Shown here piece after piece: positions 36,695 to 47,767 of a stretch of DNA of 64,000 nucleotides (position 1 is the stretch's first letter; every line of letters starts with the position of its first letter). The stretch lies in NCBI GenBank assembly GCA_014529385.2, contig CM043957.1, positions 90,733,160-90,797,159 of the forward strand. The letters are read 5' to 3'. The notes under the pieces are model-generated. The model made no database searches. It saw nothing but the letters and a program-made list of their open reading frames with translations, and had not been told where the DNA came from. This DNA is from Adiantum capillus-veneris. Its lineage: Eukaryota; Streptophyta; Polypodiopsida; Polypodiales; Pteridaceae. The position numbers and the translations under genes are program-made.

Positions 36695-38966
36695 ATGGCT
36701 TCATCTTCCACCCCCACAAATGTCCTCCTTAAAAGACCCTTCTATCATCTACACATTGACCTGGATCCCCAATATATGCCACTGTGTAAGCGAGGAAAAA
36801 CTAACATCAAAGTGACACCGATCATGACAGAGAGACTCAGAGCAGAGGGAGCAAAACACTTAGATATTTGTACAAAAGGCTCACTCTATCCATTGAATCC
36901 CATGACAAATGCTTTCCCAACATTTTCAAATCCCACTAACTTATTGACCTTTGTAGGTAATGGAGAGAATGGATTGCTTGGCTACTGTAAAGATCTAAAC
37001 AACCCTTATAAAGACATCGTGAAGCACCAAGTAAATGAGATTCAGAGACTTTCAAACTTGCATCATGAGGACCAAAAGACTGTAATGCAGCGCACACAAG
37101 AATCACAAGTCTTGAGAACAAAGGTATGTTCATTACAAAACAAAGAGACAATGTTAGGCACTCGTGTGCGAAATAAGAAAGTACGAAATCTTGAAACGTT
37201 GAAGGTAGGCTTTGGCGGCCTTAAGAAAAGAATCCAAGCATTGAGGTGAGAATTGTAAACTGTCTAATTAATTTAAATTAATCTAAGTTTTTGTTTATGT
37301 TAGTTATGCTTTCTTTGTAGAGATTCCATCTATCCAGACAAAGAAAACATAGACCCGAAGGCCAATGTAGGAAAGCAGTTAAAGACATTGATAACTAGTG
37401 GTCTTGCAAAGGATATCATGCATGAGAAAAAGTTTAAGGTTTGCAACGGGATGTCATTGACAGATTGATTTCAAAGAATGCAGTGCCTACCAAGCATATA
37501 CAAGGTACATTGGACTCCCTTGGAGTTAGTAAAAGAGGCTACTCAGCTATTCAACATTCTATCTCTTCCATGTTTGTGAAGAAGGGAATGAAGATCTAAG
37601 CTTTTACCAATAGTTGCAAGTGTTTGGAAGGAAATACTCCAGCTCAATAATGAACATACAGACTTCATTGGATGTCCATTTCATATTCAAGATATTTATA
37701 GCTCACAGGGAACTATTGTCACTTATGATGAGTACAAATATCTTCATGGACCTAACTTTGTTGCAAACTAGAATGGTAGAGTTCTACAATATCACATTCG
37801 AAGAGACAGGTGGTGTTCTACATTTTGTTTTGAAGCTAGATGAGTGTGAGATTCTTAAAGAGAAGAAGCTAGAGCGAGTTACAATCACATTAATGAATAG
37901 GGACCTTTCCAAATGTCGCACTGATGACCCTTCATACTTCAATGTTCAATAAAAAACAAACATATGGTGGCTTGGTGCATTTCAGGTAATCCAGTTATCT
38001 CCAAGTTGGTATATATGTACATTGGGTTTGCTTGGAAAATCAAAAATTCATCTGAACGACAAGTTGCTCTAGAGGCTTTGGAGCTAGTTTTGTCAAATAT
38101 TGGTCTACATGGGGGCAATGTGAAAATCTAGCGGGACGAAAAAAGGTCAACCAATGAGAAAGATGTACCCTGTAATCCATCCATAGGTGGGGTCAAGGCA
38201 TGCCTTTTTCTATCTAAACCTCAAGGTATGAAAGATGTGAAGCTAATAAAGTGACGGAGAGTATATCACTCTATCTACATTAGCAAAGTTGAGTATATGC
38301 ATTGGAAAAAACTTCATTTAGCAGTGAAAGACCAAGAGCCAACAACTCGCAATGCAAAGGGTGATGTGTGGCGTTCCATTGACACATTATTTCAAATGTG
38401 CGAGAATGATGATTGGTTGTAGGATAATCTCAGCAAGTTTAAACAGAACCTTCAGCTACTGAAAAAATCCTTCAAGGCAGCATGGACTGACACTCAAATC
38501 ACTCGTTACATGGTGAATTCAAAGCACCTCAGATAGTCTTAGTACTAAGTTTGTGTTTCAATTTCTAAATAAATTTCTTCTTTTGCAGCACATTATTTTT
38601 AATCATTTGCAATACTTCATCCAAAAGTATGGGAATACAGGTATATGCAACACCCAGAGCCTGGAGAAGTCTCATTACATGGCTAGAAATTCCTACTTCA
38701 GACACACACAGCATGGAGGCTCTCAAAATAAGGCAAACAGTCTAAAGGAGTTATTTCAGTTGTTTTATCGCAGAATCATTCATCGCATGCAACAAAAGCA
38801 AGTATTGGCCTCTTCAGCAACCGTACAGGCAATCAGACATTTGCAACTTCAAAAAAGAAAGCGAGCAGACGCATTCAACAACTCAAGTGCTCTTGAAAGT
38901 CAAATCAGGTGGAGAGAGACAATGCAATATGCCAATCATGGGTGGAACAAGAGAGTTAGAGTTTAG
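36695..38966 (+). pseudogene. Transposase-like gene of the TIR element, at least three exons
   Basis: Exon 1 starts at ATG 36695 and ends at a GT donor after 37245. Intron 37246-37320 joins in frame to 37321. A one-base loss near 37440 shifts the frame. The protein has an N-terminal part with a Gln/Lys/Glu coiled coil (about residues 110-180), a block L-K-L-D-E-C-E-I near 37840 and W-W-L-G-A-F-Q near 37970. A C-terminal block has H-I-I-F-N-H-L-Q-Y-F then S-L-E-K-S-H-Y, split by an intron at 38513-38588 with clean borders. The D in the first block and the E in S-L-E-K-S-H are candidate catalytic acids of a DDE transposase. The H-x-x-F-x-H-L followed by a Glu-centred helix is a pattern I associate with eukaryotic DDE transposase families, but I cannot name the superfamily. 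Several stops are in frame. It is the best candidate for the enzyme that moved the element. Confidence 0.55.
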
Positions 38967-39024
38967 ATGATCGGATGTACCACAAATGCCTGTAGAATTA
39001 AATTCAATATGTACCACAACTATT

Positions 39025-39496
39025 TCAACATTTTGATGCTTTGCAAATATCATTTGGAACCTCGCCCTTGTATCTGATCATTAAATGTTTGCCATAATCT
39101 AAGAGTTCAATAGGGTTTTCTTTCCCTAAAGATAATGCCATTTCCGTGTATGTGTAGTAATATGCTGCACGGCCCCAAGTGTATCTTGGAGAGTAACCAA
39201 AACATTCTCTCCCAAAAACCTTGTCGACGAGGATAACTTTGTCAGCATTTTGTGGCAGCATTGGACCACCTAAGAAGCGAGATAATGTCTTGAAAGCATA
39301 GGTTGCAGTATTCCCCTCTTGTGACATTCCGTTGTGGAAGATTAGGATGGGTGCCTCACATGAACTAGGAAGATATTGTCCTAGAGCTGCATCCCTACCA
39401 CGGAACTATCTTCTTCGATGATGAAGAAAGTCATCCTTTTCAGCAATCCATGACTGTAAACAAAAGAAGTGTTTGTGTATGTGTGCGTGTGTGTGT

Positions 39497-39543
<47 letters not shown>

Positions 39544-40690
39544 GGGGGGGGGGCAGGATTTTATACCATGAAACCCTCATCTTGCAAAAAAAGCTCATCC
39601 TTCCATAGGTTGATTAATCCGGTTGACTCCTGCATTGGTCGCTTAAACCAATCCTCCATATTCTGTTTACTAGTTGATGGCTTCAGATTATTTCGAATAG
39701 TTTGAAATGTGGCTTCATCAGGAAGGCTTTCTTTATACTTTTCTGCCTTTTCAAAGCAGAGTTTAAGGCAGTACAGTGGGTTACTGGAGATCTCCATTGC
39801 CTCGTCATCACTACTGTCATCTGAAACAAATCCATTCCTCTCCTCCTGATACTTGGAGATAGTGGCCAGTGCAAAGTCCTCCCACAAACAAAAAATACTT
39901 TGTATATCATGAAGGAAAATGTATGACCTATCTCCAAATTTAGACTCTGGCACTCCTGGTAGCATTAAGGTGGCTTTCCGCTCATTGAAACCTGACACAT
40001 CTAGAGGTAGCTTGATATCTGAGGTTTTCAATGAGAGAAGATTGCTTTGTTTCACCTCTTTTGCTTCTTCTTCAAATCAATGGACTCCTCTATCTCTATC
40101 ACTTCAATATATTCCTCATTCTTTTCCTCTTTTTCATCTGTTGGTAAATCTTGTTCCTCCATGACCTCCTTAGGATCTTTCATAAGACTTGTAAATAATC
40201 CATTTAAAAATAATAGAAATCCAAAGGATTCTTGAATCAGCTTGCACTCCCGTTCATGTAAGTTGCACCAATGGGGCCTATACATAAGAGGCAATTGATT
40301 ATACTTCTTGTAAGACTGTCTTTTAGGATCATAGTCTTTTAAATGGACTACCACTATTTCACCAACATTAACCCTGACCTCTTGAGTGTGAAGCTCAAAC
40401 TTCTCTCGTTCCAACTTCAAGTGTTCACTTTGTTCAGCTATAAACACATCAAGATTAAATGGAGGATTAAAAATGCAGGAGACCAAATCAAACTTATCAC
40501 CATCCCGAGACGAAACTACAAAATCTAAAAGCCTTTCATCGATCACTATAGGGTCTTCATAAATAATTGTCTCTTTTTTCTTTGGATTGGTTGCAACACA
40601 TTGGGCACTCTGCAAAGTAGGTGTTGAAAAATCCACTTCTCTCTTAAGTGAGTTGGGTAAAGTAAATTTTGGAGTAGAAGGGGACTTCAT
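39025..40690 (-). pseudogene. Unrecognised gene B of the TIR element
   Basis: The minus strand opens at ATG 40690 for about 212 codons, shifts frame near 40055, and stays open to 39567. It then splices over an intron (39454-39566, GT-AG) into a last exon ending at 39025. The protein would be about 500 residues. Its N-terminal half has a basic start, an acidic E/K-rich linker near residues 185-210, and a C-terminal half with aromatic-rich F-G-Y-S-P-R-Y-T-W-G-R-A-A-Y-Y-Y. I do not recognise the family. The intron's pyrimidine tract is the long (CT)n on this strand (39498-39540). One stop (near 39412) and the frameshift make this copy inactive. It is transcribed away from the H3-like gene, so the two could share the repeat-rich region between them. 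Confidence 0.5.
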
Positions 40691-41095
40691 TTCACAGATG
40701 GATCAGTATCAGGCTCCTCCAAACCTAGAGCAGGCTCCTCCACACTCATGGTACACTCTACAACAGGTATATCAATGGGTTCTGTGAAGTCTACATTCCT
40801 CTTCATTGATGTTTTTAATAGCTATGGCAATCTTCTCGGAAGGTTTGCTTGGCCAACAATGCGCTCGGGATCTATTTTCTTCCTCTTCCTCCTATGTGAT
40901 CTTAATCCTGCCATTTATTTCATACTCACAAATATAAGTTTCATCAAACATATATAAAAAGGAGAGCACCAAATGGTCATATAGCTAGGCATCTCACAGT
41001 TATTACCAACTAATCATATAGACTATAAAATAAGATGATTAGTATGGGTAAAATGCAAAACTAGGTCATATTTGTGAAGAGTAAAAGCCATACAA

Positions 41096-41442
41096 GTGGA
41101 TCACGGCGCACAGAGTACATAAACAAAAATCCACACAGCTACAGGCCCACCGTGATCCACTTAATGGGCTTTCATAAAATAGAATAGCTACCAAAACATC
41201 AAAGATTTTTTTTTTCAAAAAGAACATTTGTACAATATCAAAAGAGGATCATGGCGCGTAGAGTATGTAAACTAACTTCAACAACTCTACTGGCACGCCG
41301 TGATCCACTTAACGGGCTTTCATGAATTGGAATACATACAATATTATTCTACAAAAAAATCCTTTGTAAATATCAGAAGAGGATCACGCCGCACGGAGTA
41401 TGTAAACGAATCGCCATAACATTACTGGTGCATCGTGATCCA
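41096..41442 (+). repeat. Three 65-bp inverted-repeat modules
   Basis: Modules at 41096-41160, 41244-41308 and about 41379-41442 each have arms based on GTGGATCACGGCGCAC and its inverse, with about 30 unrelated bases between. Each could fold into a hairpin. In the first two, TTAA(T/C)GGGCTTTCAT follows. They lie upstream of gene B, in the gap before the H3-like gene. Confidence 0.82.
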
Positions 41443-41743
41443 ATGGTGGTTTTTGAATTGTGACATGGTCTTTTACATTTTGAAAAAAAATCCCTAGACA
41501 CAACTAAACTAAGGACCAAATGAAACTGAAGAGATTGAAATTACCTTTGCCAGGACTAGAATTGTTGTTGGAGTAGAGGTTTAGAACTGGGAATGTTGTT
41601 TTGGGTCTTCAAGCTTCTGATTCCTGCACCTTGAAGGAGGCAGAGGCCTTCTTAGGTGTCTCTTTCTCACTCCCTCACTCTCTCTCTGTCTCTCAAGCCT
41701 CTATCTCTCTCTCAAGGTCTGTAATTAGCTTGACCACACGAGT

Positions 41744-41746
<3 letters not shown>

Positions 41747-41821
<75 letters not shown>
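41747..41821 (+). repeat. (TC)n microsatellite
   Basis: About 75 bases of TC, one of several CT/GA tracts between gene B and the H3-like gene. Confidence 0.9.
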
Positions 41822-41822
<1 letters not shown>

Positions 41823-41993
41823 CTTTTCATGCAATAATAGATATTGCCGTTGGCGTTTTTAACGAAGCGAGCCGCATATATTATACACATGTTACAAGGA
41901 CATGCATTGAATGGGCGGTACGACCACAACAAGTACTTTTTAACAACCTAAAAATACGTGTACATTTATAGTAACAAATGCATCACTTGAATT

Positions 41994-41999
<6 letters not shown>

Positions 42000-42030
<31 letters not shown>

Positions 42031-42217
42031 CGACCTAGACAACCTCTGCGAGAAGGAGAGAGAGACAGCTAACAAAAAAGACAACCTCTGCGAGAGATAG
42101 AGAGAGAGACACCTACAACCGAGACATCCTCTGCAAGCAAGGCGCAAGGATGCTACAAGTGTTTTCTTCCATTTGAATTCCACCAAGAGAGGTATTTCCA
42201 AAGTGGTTCTTAAAGAT

Positions 42218-42255
<38 letters not shown>

Positions 42256-42373
42256 AGAGAGAGAGCTAGAGTTTCTGATTTTTTGTTGTATTTGAAAGAG
42301 AAAGACAGAGAGAGATCGAGAGAGAGTGTGAGAGATAGTGTTTTTGAAGGCTTGCTTGGTTTGAAAGAGGAAG

Positions 42374-42460
<87 letters not shown>
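42000..42460 (+). repeat. Cluster of (GA)n tracts
   Basis: GA runs at about 42001-42026, 42222-42254 and 42379-42459, with shorter GA-rich sequence between them. They are spread through the region leading to the H3-like gene. Confidence 0.85.
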
Positions 42461-42462
<2 letters not shown>

Positions 42463-42471
42463 TGCCACAAT

Positions 42472-42636
<165 letters not shown>

Positions 42637-42774
42637 ATAGGGGAGAGGGATAGAGATAGAGATAGTATTCTACATCTCAAGATTACTACTTTACACACTA
42701 TTTCATCATCCATAAAATTGGGGCTTGTTGCCTAAACGGCATGAACTAGATTTCAAATTTTTCTCCATCCACTT

Positions 42775-42839
42775 GTGGATCACGACATGCAAGAGGCTAT
42801 TAGCCCATGTCAAACCTGAGCCCGCACGCCGTGATCCAC
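42775..42839 (+). repeat. Fifth 65-bp inverted-repeat module
   Basis: The left arm is GTGGATCACGACATGC and the right arm is GCACGCCGTGATCCAC. It lies 117 bp upstream of the H3-like start codon, with a GA tract (42853-42928) between. Confidence 0.82.
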
Positions 42840-42848
42840 AGAAAAAGG

Positions 42849-42931
<83 letters not shown>

Positions 42932-42955
42932 TTTGCATTTTTCTCTTCCAGTGGA

Positions 42956-43494
42956 ATGGCAAGAACCAAGGCAACAATAAGGAAGGCAGGGAAAGGACCA
43001 GGGCTTGCAAAGAAAGCATGTGGAAGGTCTACTAGTAAGAAGAAAACTTCAGGTAAACCAATGAAGATATTGAAGGGACCAAGAATGAAGAATATTCAAA
43101 GAAACATGGGTTTATTTAAGGAGAGATCTGAAAAGCTCAGAAATGTATTGAGCTTTGTGTCCCTAAACTTCCTTTCCAAAGAGCAGTAAGGCAAATTTGT
43201 GAGGAAGCATGTGTTGGTACAATGAGATGGAAGGTTGTTGCCCTGCTCTGTCTTTAAGAAGCAGTAGAAGATTTTTTACTGGAGTATTTTAATGATATCA
43301 CCATTTTTGCTGCTCATGTTCATCGGGTGACAATAATGGACAAGGACAGTGAGACTCTCAAGAGAGTGCATTGGAGATATGATAAGCTCGTTATCCCTAA
43401 TGAGTTTATTGATCCCAAAATGAAAGATATATTTCTAATACCACCAGGCCTCCGGGATCATGGGGTTAAGATTCATGAGGTACTCATGATGTGA
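42956..43494 (+). pseudogene. Histone H3-like protein, CenH3-like features, with C-terminal extension
   Basis: ATG 42956 starts M-A-R-T-K-A-T-I-R-K, close to the H3 tail (M-A-R-T-K-Q-T-A-R-K), followed by a Lys/Gly/Ser-rich tail of about 45 residues. A frameshift near 43100-43130 moves the reading to a frame with the H3 fold. That frame has Q-K-C-I-E-L-C-V-P-K-L-P-F-Q-R-A-V-R (alpha-N), M-R-W-K-V-V-A-L-L-C-L then E-A-V-E-D-F-L (alpha-2), and H-V-H-R-V-T-I-M-D-K-D (loop 2 / alpha-3). By eye, loop 1 is one residue longer than in canonical H3, and there is a Trp just before alpha-2. Both are seen in centromeric H3 proteins. About 50 extra residues follow the fold. A stop at 43255 (replacing the usual Gln of L-Q-E-A) and others make this copy inactive. 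It could also be a diverged ordinary H3 captured by the element. Confidence 0.75.
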
Positions 43495-43639
43495 ACACCA
43501 GAGCCAGAGCTGAGCAAGAAGAAAGACATCACTTTGAAGCAGAAAGTTAAAGAGGATATAGTCTGTTGCTGATGATGAAGAGGCCCAGAGGAGAAATTAT
43601 GGGCAAGTTACCACAGAGTTAAATGAAAGAAACAATGAT
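43495..43639 (+). other. Charged linker between the H3-like and protease parts
   Basis: The frame stays broadly coding after the H3-like stop (P-E-P-E-L-S-K-K-K and, after a shift, D-D-E-E-A-Q-R-R-N-Y). No start codon context or splice border separates the two parts. This makes a single fused protein possible. Confidence 0.35.
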
Positions 43640-44870
43640 ATTTAACATTCCATGAAAGAAGGATTGTTAGCAACCATTCCCCATGTTGATGGTACTAGGC
43701 AATTAGCACTGGATTTTGTTGATATTGGGATTTTGAAAGATCCCAATGCACAAATTACAGACTCTATTGTTTATTTATGCCTAAAGTAAGTGCTCTTCTC
43801 TACCTTTAAGATCCTTTATTTTTGGTACTTGGTTTCTAATTAAATACTTGTTTTTTATTGTATCTTAATAAAGAGCCATACTGAAATATATATTTTAGAT
43901 CCACAGTTGTCTGTGCCACTCTAAATAAAAAACACCCCTCATGGCACATCGGAGAGATGGTTTGTCCACTCTCCAATGCTTCAGGTCAAAACTCTGGTGT
44001 TTCCATATGAATCAAATAATCATTGGAGCCTTGTATGCATTGAACTGGACAAACAAGTGGTATGGACTATCAACTCCATACAAGCAACACATTCAGAGAT
44101 AAGAGTGTGAGTGTTGATAAAACCTTTAGTGTTTATTTGGGGTATGGTTTTGATGACCTGAATATTGTTAATAACAAATAACCTTCACTATTCATAGATG
44201 TGTAAAAAGATTACTTCATGTCTATGGAAGGCTTTGTGGAAATCATGAACTCTATAAGTCAACCTTTAAAGCTGTTAAAGTGCCTAATCAGACAGATCCA
44301 AATTCCTGTGGTTGAAGATGCCTTCTCCATGCAAAGTACATACTACAAAGTACATGAACTCTATAAGTCAACCTTTAAAGCTGTTAAAGTGCCTAATCAG
44401 ACAGATCCAAATTCCTGTGGTTGAAGATGCCTTCTCCATGCAAAGTACATACTACAGAGTTTTTTTGCTTTGCATCCATTTATGTCAAAGGTATTTCCTT
44501 GCTATGGTTTGGACCAACTTGGTGCTATTATTAATTAAAGTATTGACCACAAGTTAACCTAATTTTGCAGAATGCTGTGGAAAATTATACCTTGGAATAT
44601 TTACAAAGGTACTGCGCTTCAATGATTCAACATCTACTATCTCTTTCAACCCGAAGAGTTTTAGATGCAGAAGACAATTTTGTCAACGACCATATTATAG
44701 CTTTAACAATGACCGATGAAAAGGAAGTCATGCCAGTTTTCACCACCCAACAGGAAACCAAATCCCTAAAACTGATCCCATATTGGAGGAAAAGACACTG
44801 GGAAGCTTTGCAATTGGAGCAGCTGAATCCGAAGTTGGGGTTGATCAATATGAAGTAGACCAAGCCCCTG
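43640..44870 (+). pseudogene. Ulp1/C48-type SUMO-protease-like domain
   Basis: Exon parts run to 43785 (GT donor), resume at 43899 after a 113-bp intron, and continue to 44490. A further exon starts at 44571. The readings give an N-terminal block with I-T-D-S-I-V-Y-L (like the start of Ulp1 domains), then F-P-Y-E-S-N-N-H-W-S-L (catalytic His region). T-I-N-S-I follows where Asp is usual, and the motif Q-T-D-P-N-S-C-G matches the Q-x5-C-G around the catalytic Cys. Ulp1-family cysteine proteases remove SUMO from proteins or mature it, mostly in the nucleus. Ulp1-like domains are known passengers of several plant and animal DNA transposons. The catalytic Asp appears as Asn here, and a frameshift and stops interrupt the domain. 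A 109-bp duplication doubles the Cys exon. This copy is inactive. Confidence 0.72.
44243..44460 (+). repeat. 109-bp tandem duplication of the protease Cys exon
   Basis: Two nearly perfect copies (about 44243-44351 and 44352-44460) begin CATGAACTCTATAAGTC and contain the Cys-motif codons (44289-44311 and 44398-44420). The splice-like TACTACAG that ends the second copy reads TACTACAA in the first. Confidence 0.88.
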
Positions 44871-45290
44871 AAAATGAAGATGTAAAATGCTCCTCAGAGC
44901 CGAGGAATGCAACAAAGGTTCTAGGCCAAGCAAAGGAGGATAAGGGAGTGCCTATTATTGTGGCACAAGATGCGGCTCATGATCAACATTAGGGAGTCGA
45001 ATCTCTTGTAATTGCAGATGTGAAGAGCTCTTCAGAGTCGAGAGAAGATACAGAGTTTCTTGACCATGTAGAGGAGGAGGCCAACATTGCAAATCAAGGC
45101 CAAGAATAGACAATAGAACAGGTTAACCATTCGGCCATGGAAACACAAGAGTCATGTACTGCACAACCACAAGAGGTGGATACCCTTGGCAATACAGAAG
45201 GGAACATCAACACTAACAACAGAATCTCAACATTAAAAATGACCAGTATGGACTCTTGCTTCAAGTAGATATGGTTGTTCTGGTAATATC
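44871..45290 (+). other. Acidic Ser/Glu/Asn-rich linker between protease and phosphatase parts
   Basis: The forward frame keeps a coding look: E-N-E-D-V-K-C-S-S-E-P-R, later D-V-K-S-S-S-E-S-R-E-D (an internal repeat), then E-V-D-T-L-G-N-T-E-G-N. Stops occur at about 44990 and 45107. It appears to be a disordered spacer in a longer protein. Confidence 0.4.
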
Positions 45291-45358
45291 CATTGTACTT
45301 AAATAATATACGCTTTTTTGTTTCTAACTACTTATATGTATGCACACAATGATTGCAG

Positions 45359-45862
45359 AGAGTGATTATCTTGGATCTCAATGGATTGTTGCTGCTACGA
45401 TAGCCGTACAGTGTACATACAAAGTTCTCCGATTTACGTAGTTTCCGCTTGGGAAATGTCAGAGTATTAATTCGACCAGGCACAAAGGAATTTTTGAATT
45501 TTTTGATTCCATGGTTTAGGGTTGCTATCTGGTCTTCAATGCATGCCCAAAACCTGAATCCCCTTGTTACCATAGTTTGCAATTTGACTGAAATTCAGAG
45601 ATCGGATTTTTATTTTGTGTATAGTCAAAGAAATTGTAATAGCATTGCGGGACATTTCCACCCAACTAAAGCTAATGTACCACTTTTCTACAAGCCCTTT
45701 GAACAGAACAATCTGCCTTATGATGCTCTCAATACTTTGTTGATTGATGACACACCACATAAGGGTTTACTAAATCCACTCGGCACTACTATTTCCCCAC
45801 CTTCATTTGAAGGGCATCTTCACGATTTTTACCTAGAGGACATTTTGGTCCCATACCTGTAA
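45359..45862 (+). pseudogene. NIF/FCP1-type HAD phosphatase domain, one in-frame stop
   Basis: An acceptor (GATTGCAG) precedes an exon that runs in one frame to TAA at 45860. The protein begins R-V-I-I-L-D-L-N-G-L-L, the first HAD motif (the nucleophile Asp with the usual second Asp replaced by Asn). It continues with V-L-I-R-P-G-T-K-E-F, then V-A-I-W-S-S-M-H (motif II Ser/Thr), Y-K-P-F (motif III Lys) and T-L-L-I-D-D-T-P-H-K-G-L-L-N-P (motif IV Asp-Asp). This order is that of the NLI-interacting-factor / FCP1 phosphatase family, whose best-known members dephosphorylate the RNA polymerase II tail. Only a single TAG near 45401 interrupts it. It may be the C-terminal part of the same protein as the protease-like domain. 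Confidence 0.75.
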
Positions 45863-45974
45863 GCAATGTAATTAAGCCCATTGAGCACATCGGAATTTGT
45901 ACTTACAAATGTACTTAGTATTTCATTGTTTATACCTTAAATTGATACTGTCTACCTGTCTATGTGTTTCTAAT

Positions 45975-45978
<4 letters not shown>

Positions 45979-46033
<55 letters not shown>
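45979..46033 (+). repeat. (GA)n microsatellite
   Basis: About 55 bases of GA between the phosphatase-like gene and gene E, which converge on it. Confidence 0.92.
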
Positions 46034-46035
<2 letters not shown>

Positions 46036-46273
46036 CGAGAGCAAACACTTGATATTAAGATTAAACTAGTCAAAAAAGTTACATTTCATTGAAGCCATTT
46101 AGGGTTGATTACATGGGCACAGTTTGAATACGGCCAGAAAGATCTCCACTGAAAAAATGCTTCTCCCTTCGTTGCATTACTCTTCGTCCACCCAGCAAGA
46201 AATAAAAGTTTACGGAGTCAATGTCGGCAGTCTCCTCCACTATGTCATGTCAACGTTGCAGAAGATTGCATTG

Positions 46274-47510
46274 CTACCTTATTGTAATTACTGTCATAAG
46301 ATTTAGGTCTTTGTCCACCACTTCCACGTCTATGACAACATTGTTTGCCAAACTTGCTGCCTCTTGATCCATAGGCGCATAACAACCTTCAACAATGTGA
46401 GAATGCTTGTACCAAAAGGAGATTATTAATTTCTGTGTCGCAAGCATATACTTGACAATGAAAGTGTCAAGAGAAATCTCGCAACATATGCCATTTGTTT
46501 CATTCACATACCACCCTCGATCAAGAAGCTTATCACACAAGAGGGAATAATGATTTGCAGAGCAGCATAGTTTTAGCAACATGTACTTTGTAGGTATGAA
46601 ACAAATCAACAAAGAGACCAACAAGACAAAATTTGCAAGTTTCACCAATTTAGTGGGTACAGAGTTTCGAAGAGACCTTTGAACATCCCTATAGAGCGTG
46701 CTCCTCAATGCCTCACTCATTGTTGTGTCGGGAACGGGCCAATCCACGGAGTTCCAGTTGGTTGGTAGTGGAACCTTCACCAACACTCCTCTCTGATTCC
46801 TTTGATTGAGTTGGTAGAAATGGTCATAGAAGAAAATACCCTCGTCTGCTAGGCTTTTGCTAGTTCTGCCAGCATATTCCAAGACTCTAATATGAGCATG
46901 GGTCACAGAGATGAGACCTATAATGCACTCCAGTGGCTCCCATTCCTCATATGATGAAGGATAAACATCTATGAATGTATTAGAATAGAAATAAATACAA
47001 ACATCTATATAGCCTAATTATATACCTATGATAAGAGAAGAAAAAAACAGATTCACATTTGAAATGTAAGATAACATTTATAGAGGAGTGCTAAATAATT
47101 AACTTATAGTTGCACCGTGGATTATGCACCATGGATACATCTCCGCCATTAGCAATCACATCAGAGTGAGTGAAAAAATGTTGAACAAAGACTTCTTTCA
47201 CAATCTTCTTCTCGGCTTTGAAATCCAGAACTCTTGCTTTCCATGCAGAATGAAATATGTTTGTTGCTTTCGATATTTTTCTCCTTCTTGTCTACATAAG
47301 AACCCAAGGACCTTTGCTTATCCTCTGCTCTTGCCACCTATTATCTGTTGTGAGAGAGTTTGAGATTGAGATAGTGCTTATGCTACTACATGGTCTTCTT
47401 GTCACACTAATGGTGAGGCTAGTTGGGGATAGTGTAGAGCAACCTCTAGAACTTCTTGGGCGGGTAGAAGACGAAGCCATAGGTAAAATGGAGGGAGAAT
47501 GAGGTTTCAA
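46274..47510 (-). pseudogene. Unrecognised gene E of the TIR element
   Basis: The minus strand opens near the right end of the element with M-A-S-S-S-T-R-P (ATG at about 47480; another in-frame ATG at 47510). After frame changes it reads a block F-F-T-H-S-D-V-I-A-N-G-G-D-V-S-M-V-H-N-P. A gap near 47000-47110 looks like an intron. The second part is open from 46906 to 46274 (210 codons) with H-A-H-I-R-V-L-E-Y-A-G-R-T and W-N-S-V-D-W-P-V-P-D. I do not recognise the family. The start resembles that of the transposase-like gene (M-A-S-S-S-T-P) on the opposite end, so the two outer genes point inward from the TIRs. Premature stops occur between the parts. Confidence 0.45.
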
Positions 47511-47767
47511 AGCCTTTCATAAAGGTAGTGGATATCTTTTAATGAAGGGAGAGAGTTAGCTATCAATCAGTAGTCAGGTGTCATGAACTTGATGGCTACT
47601 ACTAGCAGTGGGCCCTACTTTGTGAGACGAGGAAGTTACCTTACAAAAATGGGGCAAAACTCAATATTTTAAAATGTTTTCTTTCATTTTTGTGTTTTTT
47701 TCCATGTATTTCTACATTACGTAAGGTTGTTGCTCATTGGCTACACCTTCTTTTCTCTCTCTTCAAT

